NCBI RefSeq assembly: GCF_003573695.1
Contig: NC_039362.1
Location: 9,678,489-9,742,488, forward strand
Length of the DNA stretch: 64,000 nt
Source: Papaver somniferum
Taxonomy: Eukaryota; Streptophyta; Magnoliopsida; Ranunculales; Papaveraceae
Reading direction: 5' to 3'
The first letter of the stretch is position 1, and each line of letters opens with the position of its first letter. Both the position numbers and the translations under genes were made by a program. The notes beneath the pieces were generated by a model. That model ran no database searches. It saw only the letters and a list, made by a program, of their open reading frames with translations, and was not told where the DNA came from. Of the stretch, positions 35,687-47,811 are shown piece after piece.

Positions 35687-36119
35687 AGAAGCACCTGTCA
35701 CAGCTGATGTTCCGGTTAATAACGATTGTCATTCTTCAAAGACGAGGTCTGGGAGAGCCATTAAAAACACTACCTTCAACTCTTACTATTGTGGAAACAA
35801 AGGTTATGTTTAATGGAAATGCCGTTTTTCGGATTAGGAATGAAAAACTTCATAACATTCTCATCTGGATGTCAAAGGAAGTAATAAAACCCGTGTCTCC
35901 CTGGGAAAATAACATTACAGTCTCAAATCCCGAAAAGTACTATGATAAGTCCCGTCCTAGTTGTATATACGATACTAACATCTTCTATAATCATAGAGGA
36001 AAGAATGTCAAATGGAAAACTAAGACATCTGATGCTCCAATAAAGAGAAAAACATGTCGAAAAGGGAAGGACCCTTCAGATAAGAAAGGAGTATCACCAA
36101 CTGGCAAGGATCATACTGT

Positions 36120-36127
36120 GTTCGGAG
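36120..36127. repeat. Left 8-bp target duplication (GTTCGGAG)
   Basis: Identical to 37917-37924, flanking the hAT element. Confidence 0.95.
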
Positions 36128-37916
36128 TAGAGCTGGCAAACAATCCAAAACCCGCGGGTTTATCCGGTCCGGCCCGTAAAAAACCCGCACCCGGCTCGGC
36201 TGGTGTCTAAACAAGCCGGGTTAGGGTTGGAGAAATGCTAGCTTGTGGGAAAACGGGCTAACCCGTCCCGACCCGCAAAACCGCGGATTAAACCCGTCAA
36301 CCCGTCTGGTCCTAATAATTTCCACCGTATGATTACTAAATCTAATCATGGTCGTTCGTTTATGATATAAAACTCAAAAAAATCCCTAGAATATTTCATT
36401 TTCTTTCTTTCTTCTCCACTCTGCTCTTTGCGCGTTCTCAAAATAAAAAATCCTAGAAAACACTTTCTTCTATGAGTCTGTTGATCTTTGCATGTGTGAA
36501 TTGAAGCTTAAAAATAATGGATTTAAGATCTAATTGATGTGGGGATTTGCTTCTTCACTTTTCTTTTCTTTCTGTTTTTGGGCTGAGTTTTAGTCGGCTA
36601 ACTGATGTGGGTTCTGAGTTGGAGATTGGAAGTGAAAAGTGAGTGATTAAGGGTGTGTTTCAAAAGTAGAATATGTAGAAGAAGATTATCATACTAATAG
36701 TTAGGGTTAATTTCAGTGAAGAACTAGAATTGAGAAATCCAGAAGAAATTAGGGCTTCAATTGAATTTGGGGTTTTATGAAATTGAGAAGAGAATTGAGT
36801 TAATGAAAGAAAAAGAAGACTAGGGTTGTGAACTTGTGATTCAATTTAAGTTATTGGGTTAAGAAACTCGGGTTTCAGTGTTAAATTGGAGTTTTTATTC
36901 GATTTTTTCTGTAATTTTTGTATTTGTATGATTAATTCTTAGATCTGATTATTTTTAATACTCTGATAATCAATAGTCTTCTTCTTTTCTCCTTTCTTCT
37001 TATTTTCTTTCCCTGACGGACAAAACAATAGCTGCTCAATGTTAAAAAAAAAATTGGTTCAAGAAGAAATTGGCGGTGCTGCTTAAGAAATCAGGGATGA
37101 AGGTCGTGATACGAAGAACAAAAGAAGAAATTGGTAATAATATAAGAGATGCTGCTATCAAGGGTTTGAGATTCACAACAAGGAGAAGAATGAAATTACG
37201 TTTCGATCTTTGAATATGTTGTTGTTTGTGATGGGTATCTAGTGTTGAAGAAATTGGAGATGGGTTTCAGCAGTTATCGAAGAATCTTGAAGAAATGGAT
37301 CTGTGGTGTTATGAAATTACTGTTAATGGATTAACGTGAGCTGAGATGGTGAAATTCGAGTTTTCAGAGAAATCATGGAAGGAGGAGAAGGAGTTGGTAT
37401 ATGTTGAGACATGGGTTGTGTACTCGTGTTCAATTTAGTGAAGAAGAACTGAGAAGAAACAGCAAGTGCAGGTGCAATAGATTGAAGAGGGTTTTGGAAG
37501 ATGAGAAGGGAGTGATTGAGTATGTTATTGTTAATGGAATGAACTGTGAACTAGATGTATGTTTAGGATGTTGAACGATTGCAGGGAAGAGCTGTTAAAA
37601 AAACAGTCGGAAACTAACCAGAAACAGACTGAATCCTTCCGAATTCAGTTCAGGTGCGACTCGGAACACTAACTCGGGGATTCAGCCGACTAACACCAAC
37701 TGACTCTCTCCCACTTGACCCCTTGACTGACGTTGACCTGAGTTGACTCTCCAGAAACCAGCTAACCCGTGAGCCCGCAAGCTTTACCCGTTACGGGCGC
37801 GGGTTGAAGAAATGACGACCCGTGAAGAATAGCGACCCGCAAGCTTGGGCCCGTGTTAACCCGTACCCGTGTAACCCGTAACAAGCCAGCCCCGGCCCGC
37901 CCGTTTGCCAGCTCTA
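36128..37916. mobile_element. Non-autonomous hAT element, 1789 bp
   Basis: Perfect 14-bp terminal inverted repeats, TAGAGCTGGCAAAC and GTTTGCCAGCTCTA, with the perfect 8-bp duplication GTTCGGAG. Subterminal regions are GC-rich and carry repeated CCCGC, ACCCGT and GGCCCG motifs (36150-36310, 37760-37910) against an AT-rich core. No transposase-like frame; it would need a helper. Its ends differ from the hAT element at 6756, so that transposase need not recognise it. Confidence 0.93.
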
Positions 37917-37924
37917 GTTCGGAG
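37917..37924. repeat. Right 8-bp target duplication (GTTCGGAG)
   Basis: Identical to 36120-36127. Confidence 0.95.
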
Positions 37925-38460
37925 TATTGAATTTCGATCACATCCACATCAACAATCGTGCTTCAGAATTAAGAACCAATATAAATAATCTCAAGCGGAA
38001 AATTAAAAAGGCAAGAAAGAAAGCATATTCAGGTATGTCTTGTTCTCCGGTTAATAATTCCATTGAAATTATTTCCCATGGTAACTCAGAAAACAATGAT
38101 GAGTTACTCACTCTGTCTACAACTTGACTAGTGTTACTATGCATTCTCATTTTCTTCTCATGAGGATGCACATAGTGTTCAAGATGCAACTCGTCTTGAA
38201 TGGTCATTGTAGTATTCGTTTGGTTCTTGAGGTTGATGTTTTCCAAAGAGATTTCTACTCTAGATTTCCTTTCTTAATGCTCTGTTGAAATACTTAACTT
38301 TCAGTATCCCTTATCTCAACTTAAAAAATACCTTGACAAAGTTTTTGGGCATCTGTGCCGAAACGGTTTTTGAACCTGGTCCATAACTTTGAGCGTTTGC
38401 TTACCTGACCCATTACCGACTCTTACTGATAAAACCCTAGGGTGTCACTATATGTGTCTA

Positions 38461-38464
<4 letters not shown>

Positions 38465-38496
<32 letters not shown>
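38465..38496. repeat. (AT)16 microsatellite
   Basis: Uninterrupted AT dinucleotide run about 60 bp before the coiled-coil ORF of element 2. Confidence 0.95.
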
Positions 38497-38498
<2 letters not shown>

Positions 38499-38555
38499 TG
38501 AAGATTTTCTTGGTATATACTAGTTCGGTAACGGAGAATAAACTCTTGTGAGTTA

Positions 38556-38816
38556 ATGGTGAAAACTATGGAAAGGTGCAAGAAGGAAGTTGAGAAGGAA
38601 ATCAATGCTGAGTTTTATGAGAACCTTGTTCTTATAAATTCTTATCATGCAATTGATCATGTAGACAAGCAACCGGTTCAATTATCACAGCAACTGGTTG
38701 GAAATCTTCTTCAATATTTTGAAGTTCTACGTAAACAGTTCGTGATCGCTAAAAAGAATCTCGAGTTTGTGAGGATCAAGCTGAAGGAAGCTAAGGAAGA
38801 ACTAACAAGTGTTTGA
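38556..38816 (+). CDS. Coiled-coil ORF of element 2
   Basis: 86 codons, almost entirely helical: MERCKKEVEKEINAEFYENL, then LVGNLLQYFEVLRKQF, then KKNLEFVRIKLKEAKEELTS. Related in layout to the C-terminal half of the ORF at 46970-47422 (DFLKYFGEAKQQLVDTLKGL). It is followed by the same noncoding block as in elements 1 and 3. A likely remnant of a longer Sirevirus 3' ORF. No zinc site or membrane segment. Confidence 0.5.
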   Translation: MVKTMERCKKEVEKEINAEFYENLVLINSYHAIDHVDKQPVQLSQQLVGNLLQYFEVLRKQFVIAKKNLEFVRIKLKEAKEELTSV

Positions 38817-39792
38817 AATCTTATAGATAGTCTTGAATAAACCTCTCTTTAATGTCTAGTAAATCTTCTATTTTCTTGCTTGGAAGAATAACTTGAGATT
38901 GGAATAACCAGTATTATGAGTACACATAGCTATGTCCATTGGTTTTTCATCTTTGTTTTTTAGGTTTAATTGTTTAAATTCTAAAAATTCGTTTGGAAGA
39001 TGATTGTTGCAGTATTAATCTTTATGGTTTTATATATTGCAAAATGTTATGGGATATGTGTGTTTGCGACCGTGAACTATTATTGTCCCATATGTTGTCG
39101 AAAGTTATCTCCTTTATATGTCGATATGCATGTGTTGATAAAAGAAAGAATGAACTTTTGACAAACAAAATTTAAGCCTATTATGTCAATTATTGATGGA
39201 AGATAGGTTAAAATCTTTTGTTCGCAAGGATTATGTCTATTGTATGTCATTGTACAAATAGTGATGGAAAATAGAATGAATCCTTGTATATGTCGCAGTA
39301 TTGATCATTCCATGATCCATATTTTATGTGTATACTGCAATGCTCCATAAGTTTTTCTTGTGTTGAGCATAAGAAGATTGAGTTAATCATTCTTTTATGG
39401 TGAACTTAGTCGTAGCTCCATAAGTTCTCTTATGTCGAGCATTTTCAACTAGATTAATCATAGATTCGTTTGTGGTTATTTTGGTTGTGTATTCCGATTA
39501 AATTAATCATGTGTTTTCTTGTGATTAGTTTAATTAAGGTTTTTGGATATAGAAAATAATTTCGTTATGGTTTTTGGTGTCCAATATTTGAGGAGTTATC
39601 TTTGTGGGGAGTGCGGCTGTGGAATATTTGAGGAGTTATCTTGTATCTTTATAAACTCCGTGATGAATGCATTTAGCTTCGGTTTTATGATTGCATCTAA
39701 ACAAGTTGGTATGTACTTTTCTTTGGTCTTGAAGTGTCTCCATGAAAATTTTCATTAGGATCTCGTTTTCGTACCATTGCCAATTTTATTGA

Positions 39793-40218
39793 CAAAAAGA
39801 GGGAGAATTAATATGTAGTTCACACTACAAATACATATGGTTTTCGGATCATTATGTAAGGGGAGTAGTTTTCATGTTGAGACGAAGTATTGACTAAGGG
39901 GGAGTGATACATATCACATAGTATTGTTGTCGAAGTTGTGGTATGAGAACTTTGATGTTGTGTAATAATACTATGACACTGTATAACAATGATCAAGAGC
40001 TTTTGTTTTCTCATTGTTATGGCTACAGAACTTCAACAACTATGATGCTGAACTTACAACCTTTGTAATCATGGGAGTACTTGGAAAATACGAAGTTTTC
40101 GAGTAACGTTGAAGCGCCAAGGAGATCAAGCATGTGTACGAGAAGCTACAAAGTTTTATTTATTTTGTAATCCATATGTATTGATAGTTTTGTCACTAAA
40201 ATTGACAAAGGGGGAGAT
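39793..40218 (+). other. Polypurine tracts before the 3' LTR of element 2
   Basis: AAAAGAGGGAGAAT (39795), TAAGGGGAGTAG (39857), TAAGGGGGAGTGATAC (39895) and CAAAGGGGGAGAT next to the LTR. The first two have decayed relative to element 1. Confidence 0.8.
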
Positions 40219-42650
40219 TGTTAGAGCATTGCTCGGTCGAACTCGCATGTGTTGCTATATCAAACATGTTTTTCAATATTAGTGATCAAAACTATATGTC
40301 TTGATTTCTAGTATACTTATGACTAAGACTCGGTCTAGGAGAGTTAGGAATAGTTGAGCTCCAGACTCCATGGCGATTATCTTGCAAAGACGAATAAATA
40401 CTCAAAGAACCGGTAGAACTTCATCCGACTAAAAGGTATGTGGAGACTTGAACTCATCTTGCCACTCAAAAGTCTATCTACTCTATCTCCTACTCTTGAG
40501 ACAACAGTCGTATAAGTAAGATAGTTTTCATACATACGCATTTGCTATTTCGAGCCGAGTTTACTCGCCTATCTTTTTCTTGAAATACGTGTTGGTAAGC
40601 TTTTGCTTTAACCATCTTCATCTTTACCCGTGAAGAAAGTCATGATGACGTTTCAATCTTGAAAATATCTTTGATGACGATAGTCGATTCTTTATGTCTA
40701 ACGACTATTATAACATTATAGAAGAATGTTTCAATGATTGAAATGTAGAGTTGAAAATACGTAACCACCTATGGATGTAAGAATTTAGTGTGTTCGCACA
40801 TTTGTGTATAAATCCATGTCCCGGAAAACAAGTGCGTGCATATGTGTGTATGCGATATTGGTCAAGGAGACAGGTTGGGTATGCGTACCCGCACGCATAC
40901 TGGCGGAAGTTCACGTCCGTGAAATTCTGCTGGGTTTGAAGTTTACGAACTCAAAAACCAGTCACCTTAGGTACGTGTACCCGTACGCGTACTGGCGGAA
41001 CTTTTTCACCCGAAAAAGTCTGTTGAGTTTGGAAACTAAAACCAACTAAAAATCTGGTAGCCTAGGTACGCATACCCGTACGCGTACCCAAGCTGGTTAT
41101 TTCTCAAATCGGTAGTTCATGGACTTAAAACAATAAATTATAAGGAATGCAATCTTTGCAAACCGTGGGTATATTGTTCATGAATTGATTCAAATGAATC
41201 AAACCGATTTTGTTTCAACTATGTCTATGTATAAAGACCTAAGCAATTGAACAACTCTTGAACTAGTTCTTATGAGTCATTTGAACTAGTTATGAGAAAG
41301 ATGAATACGGTTGATATGAAATCACTCATATGGCTAACCATTGGTCAACCATTTGTGAACCAACCAATGTACACATTTAGGTACGGTTACTCAAACCTAA
41401 ATGAATACATTTCATTTGTGTGTGACAAGCTAAGTTTGGATCTAACGGTTGAAAGATATTAGCTTGGATAAATCAGGTTTTTCATCTAACTGTGAATATT
41501 GAATGCTTTGTTACCAAGGTAACCTAGATTGCAAACCCTGATTTGAAAACTATATAAGGAGAAGTCTAGCAAGTGCGCAAAACTAATCCCCACACCTCAT
41601 GTGTGATACTAGTTGGTTTGCTAGAGTCGATTCTCCTTTAATCATAGGTTTCTTCTCGAGACCCTGTGGATTAACGGCTGAAAGACTTCATCGGGATTGT
41701 GAAGCTAGACGAAACTACTTCTCTTGTAGTTGAGCGATCTGATCTTGCCATTTTCTATCGTACGAGTTCAATTGGAATAATTCACTTGAGATTATATCTC
41801 CGATTGGGCAAGATAAAAAGAAATCACAAACATCTTCGTCTCATCGTTTGTGATTCCGCAATATCTAGTTTCGCTACCATACGATTTAGATTATTGTGGG
41901 GTGATTGATAATACTAGGTTGTTCTTCGGGAATATAAGTCCCGTTTATCAAGTGGTTCTTGTTCACCTTGATTTTTATCAAAATACAAAAGAAAACTTTT
42001 AGGTTTATCTGTGGGAGACAGATTTATCTATCTTTGTATACTTTTCTGTGTGATACAGATTTGTTTATGAAAGTCTTCGACTTTGGGTCGTAGAAACTCT
42101 TGGTTGTGGGTGAGATCAGCTAAGGGAATCAAGTGCGTAGTATCCCGCTGGGACCAGAGACGTAAGGAGCGAAATTGTACCTTGAATTAGTGTGAGATTG
42201 ATTAGAGTTCAACTACAATCCAGACCGAATTTAGTTTGTAGTAGGCTAGTGTCTGTAGCGGCTTAATACAGTGTGGTGTTCAATCTGGACTAGGTCCCGG
42301 GGTTTTTCTGCATTTTCGGTTTCCTCGTTAACAAAACTTCTGGTGTCTGTGTTATTTATATTCCGCATTATATTTTGTTATATAATTGAAATATCACAGG
42401 TTGTGCGTTTATATCGATCAATAGTGAAATCCAACTTTTGGTTGTTGATTGGAAATTGATTGATCCTTGGACATTGGTCTTTGGTACCATCCAAGTTTAT
42501 TATCCTTGTATTTCATAAAGACTCCTCGATATACTTTTCTCTAGATTGAGTCTGTCTGTCTAGTTGATTCTCTAGAAAGTATATTGGAGTTAGTCCATAA
42601 AAATTGCTAATCGAAATATTGGGTGAGGTTGTTAGACCCCCGGTTTTTCA
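40219..42650 (+). repeat. 3' LTR of element 2, 2432 bp, with a variant U3 module
   Basis: TGTTAGAGCATTGCTCGG to GACCCCCGGTTTTTCA. At 40870-41095 it carries palindromic CGTACGCGTAC-type motifs next to TGGCGGAA, where the other LTRs have AGTCCGCGAACT. A TATA box is at 41551-41560. Confidence 0.9.
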
Positions 42651-42780
42651 ACACTTATATTCACTGTATCCCTACACGTAATTCTAAATTGTATGAACAG
42701 ATCCAATAACATTAAATTTGGGTGCTGAATTTTGAATAATGGAGATTAACTCCAAAACATACTTGAATGTTGATAGTTTG
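42651..42780. other. 130-bp spacer between tail-to-tail LTRs
   Basis: Sequence unrelated to either LTR. It separates the 3' ends of elements 2 (+) and 3 (-). Confidence 0.8.
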
Positions 42781-45162
42781 TGACAAAGCGGGGGTCTAAC
42801 AACACCACCCAATACTTCGTTTAGAAATCTGTATGGACTAACTCCGAAATACTTTGCTAGAAAATCAACTAGACAGTCAGACTCAATCTAGATTAAAGTA
42901 TCTCAAGGGGTCAATATCTCTCACTTGTTTTGATTTACTCAAGCTAAAAAAATAGCGAGTCCTTAATCAAACACAAGGAATAACTTGGACAGTACCAAAG
43001 ACCAATATCCAAGGATCAATCAATATCAATCAACAACCAAAGGTTGGATTTCCAATTGATGATTTTAGCGCACAACTTGTATTATTTCAACTATATAAAA
43101 TATAATGCGGAAAAGAAATAACAAAGACACCAGAAGTTTTGTTAACGAGGAAACCACAAATGCAGAAAAACACCGGGACCTAGTCCATATTGAATACACA
43201 CTATATTAAGCCGCTATAGACACTAGCCTACTCCAAGCTAACTTCAGACTGGACTATAGTTGAACCCCAATCAGTCTCCCACCGATCCAAGGTACAGTTG
43301 TACTCCTACGCCTTTGATCCCAGCAGGACACTGCGCACTTGATTCCCTTAGCTGATCTCACCCACAACTAAGAGATGCTGCAACCCAAAATCGCAGACTT
43401 GATAATAAACAAATATGTCTCACACAGAAAAGTCTACCAAAGGATAAATCTGTCTCCCACAGAAAAACCCTAGGTTTTGTTCCGTCTTAAGATATAAAAA
43501 CAAGGTGAACAGGAACCAATTGATAATCTGGTCTTATATTCCCGAAGAACATCCTAGATTAATCAATCACCTCTCAACAATCCTCCTTGACTACACAAGC
43601 GGTTTGTCGAGGAATCACAAACAGTGAGACGAAGATGTTTGTGACTTCTTTATCTTTCCTATCGGAGAACTCTCACGATCTCAAGCCAATCAAAGATTGT
43701 ACTCGTACAATTGAAGATGCAAGATCAGATCACACTACGATAAAAGTAGCATCGGTCTGACTTCACAATCCCAATGAAGTCTTTATTTCGTTAACATGGT
43801 TTTAGAGAAGAAAACCAAAGGTTAAAGGAGAATCGACTCTAGCGAGCGCACTAGTATCACACAGACGTGTGGGGATTAGTTTTGCACAATGCTAGATGTC
43901 TCCTTTATATAGCCTTCAAATCAGGGTTATGCGTTAGTTACAAAGCAATCCATATTTACTGTTAGATGAAAACCTGATTTAGATTCAAGCTAATATTTCT
44001 CAACCGTTAGATCAAAAACTTAGCTTGTCACACACACTTGGGTAAACGTTTACTGGTTTGTGAAAACCATGCCCAAACATGTACGTGTATGTCGGTTCAA
44101 TATAGTGACCCAAAAGGTTAACCATATGAGAAATTTATATTAACCTAGTTCTTCTTCACATAACTAGTTCATTTGACTCAAATGAACTATTTAGAGAGTT
44201 GTTCAATTGCTATGAGATCATATGTAACTATACAAGACACAATTGAAACAAAGATGATTCTATTCGATGAATCATCTCATGAAATTTATAGCCACGGTTT
44301 GCATAAAACATTCCTTAGTAATTTAAGTTTCATGTTCAGAGCACATCTTTAGATCATAACCACTTAATCTCTCAAACAAGTTTGCGGACTTAAGGCAACC
44401 GGCAGAGTTTTCCAAACTCAGCAGAAAATCTCGGCAAAGAGACTTCCGCCAGTTCGCGGACTGAACACGCAAACGAGTTTTTGGAAAATCCCAGCAGAAA
44501 TTCTCGGTAAGATAACTTCTGTCAGTTCTCGGACTGGGTTCGCGGACTTGGCAAAGCCAATTCCTCCGGTTTATCTCAATCAACAAAGTTTGAAAACTTC
44601 AGATTAAGGAATACATGGTTATGTAATCTAAACTCTCATTCCAATCATTGAGACATTCTCAGAGGACGTTATATAGACATTATTCACATACTGTTTCACG
44701 TCAGAGCAATTCTCAAAGTAATTGAAACTTTTCATGACTTTCGTCACTAGGTGAAGATAAACTTGATCAAAGAGAAACGCTTTACCAACACACGATTTCG
44801 AGAAAAAGATAAGTAGTGAATACTCAGCTCGAAATGTCAAATGTGTATGATCCAGTCTATATAGCATACGACTTTTTGTCTCATAAGAAGTAGGAGATAG
44901 AATAGATAGACTTCTGAGTGATAGATAAGTTCAAGTCTCCACATACCTTTTTGTTGATGAAGTTCCACGGTTCCTTGAGTAGATCTTCGTAGTTGTATGA
45001 TGAATCGCCATGAATTCCTTGAGCTCAACTACACTTTTCTATCCTAGTACGAGACTTAGATATAATAGACTAGAAATCAAGACTCATAGTTTTGATCACT
45101 AACATTGAAAAACATGCTTGATATAGCAACGCATGCGAGGTCGACCGAGATATGCTCTAACA
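42781..45162 (-). repeat. 3' LTR of element 3, 2382 bp
   Basis: Reads TGTTAGAGCATATCTCGG to GACCCCCGCTTTGTCA on the minus strand. The U3 modules GTTCGCGGAC and CCGCCAGTTCGCGGAC (plus-strand reading 44390-44550) match those of the LTR at 33476. A TATA box is at 43911-43921. Short frames at 44628-45028 mirror those at 33610-34010 and are not genes. Confidence 0.9.
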
Positions 45163-45610
45163 ATCTCCCCCTTTGTCAATTTTAGTGACAAAACTATTAA
45201 TACATATGGAATACAAAAAAGATAAACTTTAGTGGCTCCTATTCCATAGTCTAATCTTCAACGTTCCTTGAAATCTTCGTCCTTCCAAGTACTCCAATGA
45301 TCCCAAAGGTTTTAAGTTTAGCACCAATCCGTATTCCAAGTATTCCATAGTCTAATCCGTAGCTATAACAATGAGAGAAATAGAGATTCTCGATCATTAT
45401 TATACAGTGTCATAGTATCATTATGTAACATCAAAGTCCAATTGCATCACGACTTTAACAACAATACTATGGTGATATGTATCACTCCCCTTTAGTCAAT
45501 ACTCCATCTCGATCATGGAAACCACTCCCCCTTACACAATGATCCGAAAACCATATGTATTTGTAGTGTGAACTACATTATTTCTCCCCCTTTTTGTCAA
45601 TAAAATTGGC
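45163..45610 (-). other. Polypurine tracts before the 3' LTR of element 3
   Basis: On the plus strand: AATCTCCCCCTTTGTC next to the LTR, CACTCCCCTTTA near 45484, CACTCCCCCTTA near 45526 and TTTCTCCCCCTTTTTGTC near 45589. Same four-tract layout as element 1. Confidence 0.85.
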
Positions 45611-46969
45611 AAAGGTAAAAGAACGGGATCATAATGAAATTTCCACAAGAGACATTTCATAGACTAAAAGAAAAATACATACCAACTTAATTTAGGTGCA
45701 ATCATACAGCCGAAGCTAAATTCATTCATAAAGGAGTTTTAAGATACAAGATAACCCCTATAAAATTCCACAGCTGCACACCCCGCAAGATATTACCATT
45801 AAGCACAAGTTCAAAAGAACTCTCCCCCATTTGATGCCATTCCCGAAATAACAACAAGAGCGACCATAGTTTCGAAAGAAAAGAATGATTTTTTTAATTG
45901 GACACCAAAAACCATGGAAATGATTTTCTATATCCAAAACTCAACCAAATTAATCACAAGTAAACCCATGACTAATTTAATCAGAAACCACAAAAGCGAT
46001 CAATTTAATTGATTGTGCTCAACATAAGAAAACTCACGGAGCTACGACTAAGATAACCAAATGAAGATGACTACCTTAATCGTTCAAATACTCAACATAA
46101 GGAAAACCTTACGGTATACGACTACATCAACCAATAGAACATGATTAGTATAGCCGTTCATATACTCAACACAAGAACTTGTGGAATATATGAAAAAATC
46201 AACTAGATTAATTATAAGAGAACCTATAATTAATCTAATTGGAATACAAAACCAAACTAATCACCGAAGCAATCAATTTAATTGTCAAAAGATTTTGCTC
46301 GACAAAAGAAGACTTTCGGAGCAAATAACTAAATAACCAATCAAGATGATTAATTTAGTTCAAGAATGCTCAACATATAGCATATCATGGAACAACCAAC
46401 AAGGCCAATATTAATCGACATAGTTGTAAGGTGCTCAACATAAGATACACAATGGAGCCTTCACGGTAAAACATAACAAAATGGATCAATGAAGATCAAT
46501 ATCGTGGATAGTATACAAGGATCTATTCTATTTTCCATCACTATTTGCATAACGACATAATAGACTTTATCCTTGTCAAACAAAAGATTTCATCATATTT
46601 TCCATCAAATAAATGACTGCATAGGCATAACTTTTGTAATTGTCAAAAGTCCATTCTTCCTTTTATCAATATGAATATCAATTTATGAACGACTTTAGTT
46701 TTGACAAAATATGGGACTTTCAAGTTCACGGACGCAAACAATACATATCCCATAAAAATATTGCAATACTTGAAAACAGATTAATACTGCAATCATATCA
46801 TCCTCCAAATATTTTTAGAATATAAAAACCAATAAACCTAAAAAATAACATAAGAAGATGAAAACAAAAATAGCTATGTGTAGTCACAATCTTCGCTATT
46901 CAAAGCTCTAGTTATTATTCCAACTAATCCAAAAAGAAGACATACTAGGTATCTAAAACAGAGGACAAG

Positions 46970-47422
46970 CTAAAGGGAAATGGATTCCAGTGTATCCTCA
47001 ACCGCGAACAGGAACACGGGAGGTTCAGGATCCATACGAGACAAGAAGTCTTCAAGCTTGTGGTTGACAGCCTTCTCAGTATCAACGGAGAGATGATTCT
47101 CTTTTCGAAGATCCTTGATTTGAGATTTTATGAGACCAAGGTCAGAAACAACCTTTTCCAACTCAGTTTTCACCATATCAAGACCTTTAAGAGTATCAAC
47201 AAGCTGTTGTTTTGCTTCCCCAAAGTACTTAAGAAAGTCATGAACAACTTCAGCATAAATCATATCATCCTTTTCAGCATCTTCATGAGCATAGGCAAAG
47301 AAGCATGAGGCATTGGGACGATCTTCATCTACAAGTGTTCTCTTCCTCTTGGAATCAATCTCAACACCTTTGTCAAGAAATCCTTTTGCAAAACCACCAT
47401 AACAAGAAGAGGAGGAAGACAT
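46970..47422 (-). CDS. Acidic coiled-coil ORF of element 3 (complete)
   Basis: 150 codons from MSSSSSCYGGFAKGF. It has a basic patch (DSKRKRTLVDED), then long amphipathic helices: VVHDFLKYFGEAKQQLVD, MVKTELEKVVSDLGLI and IKDLRKENHLS. A good start context is preceded by a pyrimidine-rich leader. It is the longest version of the ORF that stands before the 3' noncoding block in all three elements, and it shows what the shorter copies lost. No membrane segment and no enzyme motif. Function unknown; by position it corresponds to the Sirevirus 3' (envelope-like) ORF. Confidence 0.6.
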   Translation of the reverse strand: MSSSSSCYGGFAKGFLDKGVEIDSKRKRTLVDEDRPNASCFFAYAHEDAEKDDMIYAEVVHDFLKYFGEAKQQLVDTLKGLDMVKTELEKVVSDLGLIKSQIKDLRKENHLSVDTEKAVNHKLEDFLSRMDPEPPVFLFAVEDTLESISL

Positions 47423-47811
47423 TCTTGAAAATCCTAAAACAACCAGGAATACACGTACGTGACTTGTAACCCTAAGAAGTTGGATATTTATTCTTGGGGA
47501 CGACCATTTAGGGTTTTATCAAAAACGTTTACTCGTGTCAGAATAGAATCCATTCGAGTACAACAAATACCCATTGAAAATAAAGTCCTTAAGGCATTTG
47601 AAAACATGACCTAAACACAAATTTTAAGACTCTATGCAAAAAAATCCTTTGACTTAACCAATACTTGTTCTTGGCGGATCTGTCAACATAAGTTTTGCTA
47701 TGGACGATAAGAAAATATCCCAACTTATCAGATGCAAGCAACAAGTATACCTGTTTTTAACACAAACTTACTCAACAGGGTTTTTTATGAGTAAGCTCTC
47801 GAAACTTTTGA

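Larger units (their letters stand above)
35690..38126 (+). pseudogene. Gag/pol-like zinc-knuckle and basic ORF of element 2, split by a hAT element
   Basis: The first part reads through SYYCGNKGYV, a stop and WKC, a decayed CCHC knuckle (first Cys now Ser, His now Tyr). A slip in a T run near 35826 changes frame to RIRNEKLHNILIW and onward to a Lys-rich stretch. At 36127 the hAT element interrupts the frame. After it the frame continues at 37925 (FDHIHINNRASEL, then LKRKIKKARKK) to a stop near 38126. Counting the GTTCGGAG duplication once, the two halves are in frame. The protein resembles the region between gag zinc knuckle and pol in Copia elements. Not functional. Confidence 0.6.
35687..42650 (+). 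mobile_element. Sirevirus-like Copia element 2, 5' part missing
   Basis: The internal region starts abruptly at 35687 after the 3' LTR of element 1, without a primer site. It holds a zinc-knuckle and basic ORF split by a hAT insertion, a short coiled-coil ORF, the shared 3' noncoding block with polypurine tracts (39793-40218), and a full 3' LTR (40219-42650). No reverse transcriptase was found. Best read as an older element invaded by element 1. Confidence 0.75.
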
